A stretch of 64,000 nucleotides of DNA, taken from contig JAQQSB010001463.1 in assembly GCA_029721515.1 (NCBI GenBank), positions 1 to 64,000 of the forward strand. The letters run 5' to 3'. Source of the DNA: Synanceia verrucosa (Eukaryota > Chordata > Actinopteri > Perciformes > Synanceiidae). Below are positions 60,721 to 64,000 of this stretch, one piece after another; the stretch's first letter is position 1, and every line of letters begins with the position of its first letter. The notes beneath the pieces are model-generated. The model was not told where the DNA came from, searched no databases, and worked only from the letters and a program-made list of their open reading frames with translations. The translations under genes and the position numbers were made by a program.

Positions 60721-63700
60721 AAAAATCATGCCGAAAAAGTCAAAAATTGTCAAAAAATTTCATGTCATAAAAAGTGCTGAAAATGCCTTCTTATGGCCTG
60801 TAGAGTGAATTCATGGTGATATCTGGGCAGAAAAGTGCCAAAAAGGCCATTTTTTAGGACCTGAAAAATTAGGAAAAAAAATCATGCCGCGGTATGCAGA
60901 AAAAGTCAAAAATTGTCAAAAATTTCATGTCATAAAAGTGCTGAAAATGCCTTCTTATGGCCTGTAGAGTGAATTCATGGTGATATCTGGGGAGAAAAGT
61001 GCCAAAAAGGCCATTTTTTAGGACCTGAAAAATTAGAAAAAAAAATCATACCGCGGTATGCCGAAAAAGTCAAAAATTGTCAAAAAATTTCATGTCATAA
61101 AAAGTGCTGAAAATGCCTTCTTATGGCCTGTAGAGTGAATTCATGGTGATATCTGGGCAGAAAAGTGCCAAAAAGGCAATTTTTTAGTACCTTAAAATTT
61201 ATAAAAAAAATCATACCGCGGTATGCCGAAAAAGTCAAAAATTGTCAAAAAATTTCATGTCATATAAAGTGCTGAAAATGCCTTCTTATGGCCTGTAGAG
61301 TGAATTCATGGTGATATCTGGGCAGAAAAGTGCCAAAAAGGCCATTTTTTAGGAACTGAAAAATTTGACAAAAAAATCATACCGAATGCCGAAAAAGTCA
61401 AAAATTGTCAAAAATTCTCATGTCATAAAAAGTGCTGAAAATGCCTTCTTATTGCCTGTAGAGTGAATTCATGGTGATATCTGGAGAGAAAAGTGCCAAA
61501 GGCCATTTTTAGGACATCAAAAATTAGAAAAAAAAATCATACCGCGGTATGCGAAAAAGTCAAAAATTGTCAAAAAATTTCATGTCATAAAAAGTGCTGA
61601 AAATGCCTTCTTATGGCCTGTAGAGTGAATTCATGGTGATATCTGGGGAGAAAAGTGCCAAAAGGCCATTTTTAGGACATGAAAAATTAGAAAAAAAAAT
61701 CATACCGCGGTATGCCGAAAAAGTCAAAAATTGTCAAAAAATTTCATGTCATAAAAAGTGCTGAAAATGCCTTCTTATGGCCTGTAGAGTGAATTCATGG
61801 TGATATCTGGGCAGAAAAGTGCCAAAAAGGCCATTTTTTAGGACCTGAAAAATTAGGAAAAAAAATCATACCGAAAAAGTCAAAAATTGTCAAAAAATTT
61901 CATGCCATAAAAAGTACTGAAAATGCCTTCTTATGGCCTGTAGAATGAATTCATGGTGATATCTGGGCAGAAAAGTGCAAAAAAAGTCATTTTTTAGGAC
62001 ATGAAAAATTAGAAAAAAAAAAAATCATACCGCGGTATGCCGAAAAAGTCAAAAATTGTCAAAAAATTTCATGTCATAAAAAGTGCTGAAAATGCCTTCT
62101 TATGGCCTGTAGAGTGAATTCATGGTGATATCTGGGGAGAAAAGTGCCAAAAGGCCATTTTTTAGGACCTGAAAAATTTGAAAAAAAAATCATACCGCGG
62201 TATGCCGAAAAAGTCAAAAATTGTCAAAAAATTTCATGTCATAAAAAGTGCTGAAAATGCCTTCTTATGGCCTGTAGAGTGAATTCATGGTGATATCTGG
62301 GCAGAAAAGTGCCAAAAGGCCATTTTTTAGGACCTGAAAAATTAGAAAAAAAAATCATACCGCGGTATGCCGAAAAAGTCAAAAATTGTCAAAAATGTTC
62401 ATGTCATAAAAAGTGCTGAAAATGCCTTCTTATGGCCTGTAGAGTGAATTCATGGTGATATCTGGGCAGAAAAGTGCCAAAAAGGCCATTTTTTAGGACC
62501 TGAAAAATTAGAAAAAAAATCATACCGCGGTATGCCGAAAAAGTCAAAAATTGTCAAAAAATTTCATGTCATAAAAAGTGCTGAAAATGCCTTCTTATGG
62601 CCAGTAGAGTGAATTCATAGTGATATCTGGGGAGAAAAGTGCCAAAAAGGCCATTTTTTTAGGACCTGAAAAATTAGAAAAAAAAAATCATACCGCGGTA
62701 TGCCGAAAAAGTCAAAAATTGTCAAAAATTTCATGTCATAAAAAGTGCTGAAAATGCCTTCTTATGGCCTGTAGAGTGAATTCATGGTGATATCTGGGGA
62801 GAAAAGTGCATAAAAGCCCATTTTTTAGGAGCTGAAAAATTTTAAAAAAAAATCATACAACGGTATGCCGAAAAAGTCAAAAATTGTCAAAATTTCATGT
62901 CATAAAAAGTGCTGAAAATGCCTTCTTATGGCCTGTAGAGTGAATTCATGGTGATATCTGGGGAGAAAAGTGCCAAAGGCCATTTTTAGGACCTGAAAAA
63001 TTAGAAAAAATCATACCGCGGTATGCCGAAAAAGTCAAAAATTGTCAAAAATTTCATGTCATAAAAAGTGCTGAAAATGCCTTCTTATGGCCTGTAGAGT
63101 GAATTCATGGTGATATCTGGGGAGAAAAGTGCCAAAAAGGCCATTTTTTAGGACCTGAAAAATTTGAAAAATAAATCATACCGCGGTATGCCGAAAAAGT
63201 CAAAAATTGTCAAAAAATTTCATGTCATAAAAAGTGCTGAAAATGCCTTCTTATGGCCTGTAGAGTGAATTCATGGTGATATCTGGGCAGAAAAGTGCCA
63301 AAATGCCCATTTTTTAGAACCTGAAAAATTAGAAAAAAAAATCATACCACGGTATGCCGAAAAAGTCAAAAATTGTCAAAAAATTTCATGTCATAAAAAG
63401 TGCTGAAAATGCCTTCTTATGGCCTGTAGAGTGAATTCATGGTGATATCTGGAGAGAAAAGTACCAAAAGGCCATTTTTTAGGACCTGAAAAATTAGAAA
63501 AAAAAAATCATACCGCGGTATGCCGAAAAAGTCAAAAATTGTCAAAAAATTTCATGTCATAAAAAGTGCTGAAAATGCCTTCTTATGGCCTGTAGAGTGA
63601 ATTCATGGTGATATCTGGGGAGAAAAGTGCCAAAAAGGCCATTTTTTAGGACCTGAAAAATTAGAAAAAAAATCATACCGCGGTATGCCGAAAAAGTCAA

Positions 63701-64000
63701 AAATTGTCAAAAAATTTCATGTCATAAAAAGTGCTGAAAATGCCTTCTTATGGCCTGTAGAGTGAATTCATGGTGATATCTGGGGAGAAAAGTGCCAAAA
63801 AGGCCATTTTTTAGGACCTGAAAAATTTGAAAAAAAAATCATACCGTGGTATGCCGAAAAAGTCAAAAATTGTCAAAAAATTTCATGTCATAAAAAGTGC
63901 TGAACATGCCTTCTTATGGCGTTTAGAGTGAATTCATGGTGATATCTGGGCAGAAAAGTACCAAAAAGGCCATTTTTTAGGACCTGAAAAATTTGAAAAA
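60721..64000 (+). repeat. Array block, mainly regular monomers to the window end
   Basis: Units are near consensus, with the palindrome missing at 60727 and reduced at 61381-61390 and 61869. Compact units are few (61490-61670, 62870-63060). The window ends inside a unit of the GAAAAATTTGAAAAA type, with no sign of an array edge. Confidence 0.9.

Larger units (their letters stand above)
1..64000 (+). repeat. Satellite DNA array, ~166-bp monomer, head to tail
   Basis: The window is filled by one tandem repeat. Successive EcoRI sites (GAATTC) fall about 166 bp apart in regular stretches, 160-164 bp apart in compact ones and 171-179 bp apart at the extreme left. Every copy reads in the same direction and no foreign insert was seen. 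The consensus has 58 G/C in 166 bp. Neither edge of the array is inside the window, so its true size is larger than 64 kb. Known satellites of this size in eukaryotes form centromeric or pericentromeric heterochromatin; that role here is inferred from length, homogeneity and orientation only. The family is not recognised. Strand is given as + by convention, phased on GAATTC. Confidence 0.98.

Noticed and set aside
1..64000. CRISPR array
   Set aside because: The repeats are contiguous 166-bp units with no unique spacers between short conserved repeats, and there are no cas genes.
1..64000. Higher-order repeat of fixed period
   Set aside because: Subfamily markers (GGGCAG/GGGGAG, GGACCTG/GGACATC/GGAACTG) do not recur in a constant order, and shared haplotypes have unrelated offsets (1.3, 6.1, 10.7, 15.5, 20.1, 26.7 kb). 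A full unit-by-unit identity matrix could still reveal one.
1..64000. Embedded transposon, tRNA, rRNA or telomere repeats
   Set aside because: Reading the whole window shows the monomer pattern continuing without a gap. The divergent patches are under about 100 bp and keep unit length and phase, so none is an insertion. No telomere-type short repeat is present.

Overview
The whole 64 kb window is one uninterrupted array of satellite DNA. An AT-rich monomer of about 166 bp (35% GC in the consensus, counted by hand) is repeated head to tail, always in the same orientation, from the first base to the last. Dividing the window by a typical unit of 160-168 bp gives about 390 copies (an estimate, not a count). 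I found no gene, RNA gene, transposon, CRISPR array, inversion or unique-sequence island. The open reading frames that can be drawn here (at most 99 codons) are by-products of the repeat and are not annotated as genes.

A long, homogenised, single-orientation array of nucleosome-sized units points to constitutive heterochromatin of a eukaryotic nuclear genome, such as a centromere, pericentromere or subtelomeric knob. I do not recognise the family and cannot name the organism or choose between plant and animal.

The reference monomer is 18476-18641, which equals the consensus as I read it. Phased from its EcoRI site it holds, in order: EcoRI and EcoRV sites; a run of A/T tracts spaced near 10 bp; an imperfect inverted repeat with 10-bp arms around one base; a tract of about nine A; a perfect 14-bp palindrome (CATACCGCGGTATG, SacII core); a third CpG; a short internal repeat in which GTCAAAA recurs; and a conserved closing stretch ending at the next EcoRI site. 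Most real variation is at four places: the palindrome core, the A-tract before it, GGGCAG versus GGGGAG, and GGACCTG versus GGACATC versus GGAACTG.

Layout: 1-1283 has over-long, indel-rich units (171-179 bp). The rest alternates between regular stretches of 166-bp units (for example 1284-3040, 18450-19320, 28840-37620, 61000-64000) and compact stretches of about 160-164 bp with shorter homopolymers (for example 23091-24904, 37780-38720). A few units are strongly divergent (14070-14150, 46859-46912, 49014-49055). Rare linked variants recur 1.3 to 43 kb apart, which records past segment duplication or conversion inside the array. I see no strict higher-order repeat.

The points most worth following up are the palindrome whose arms persist while its centre varies, recurrent loss of that palindrome, the long-range shared haplotypes, the substitution-only patch at 46859-46912, and the possibility that part of the variation is long-read consensus error linked to CpG methylation.
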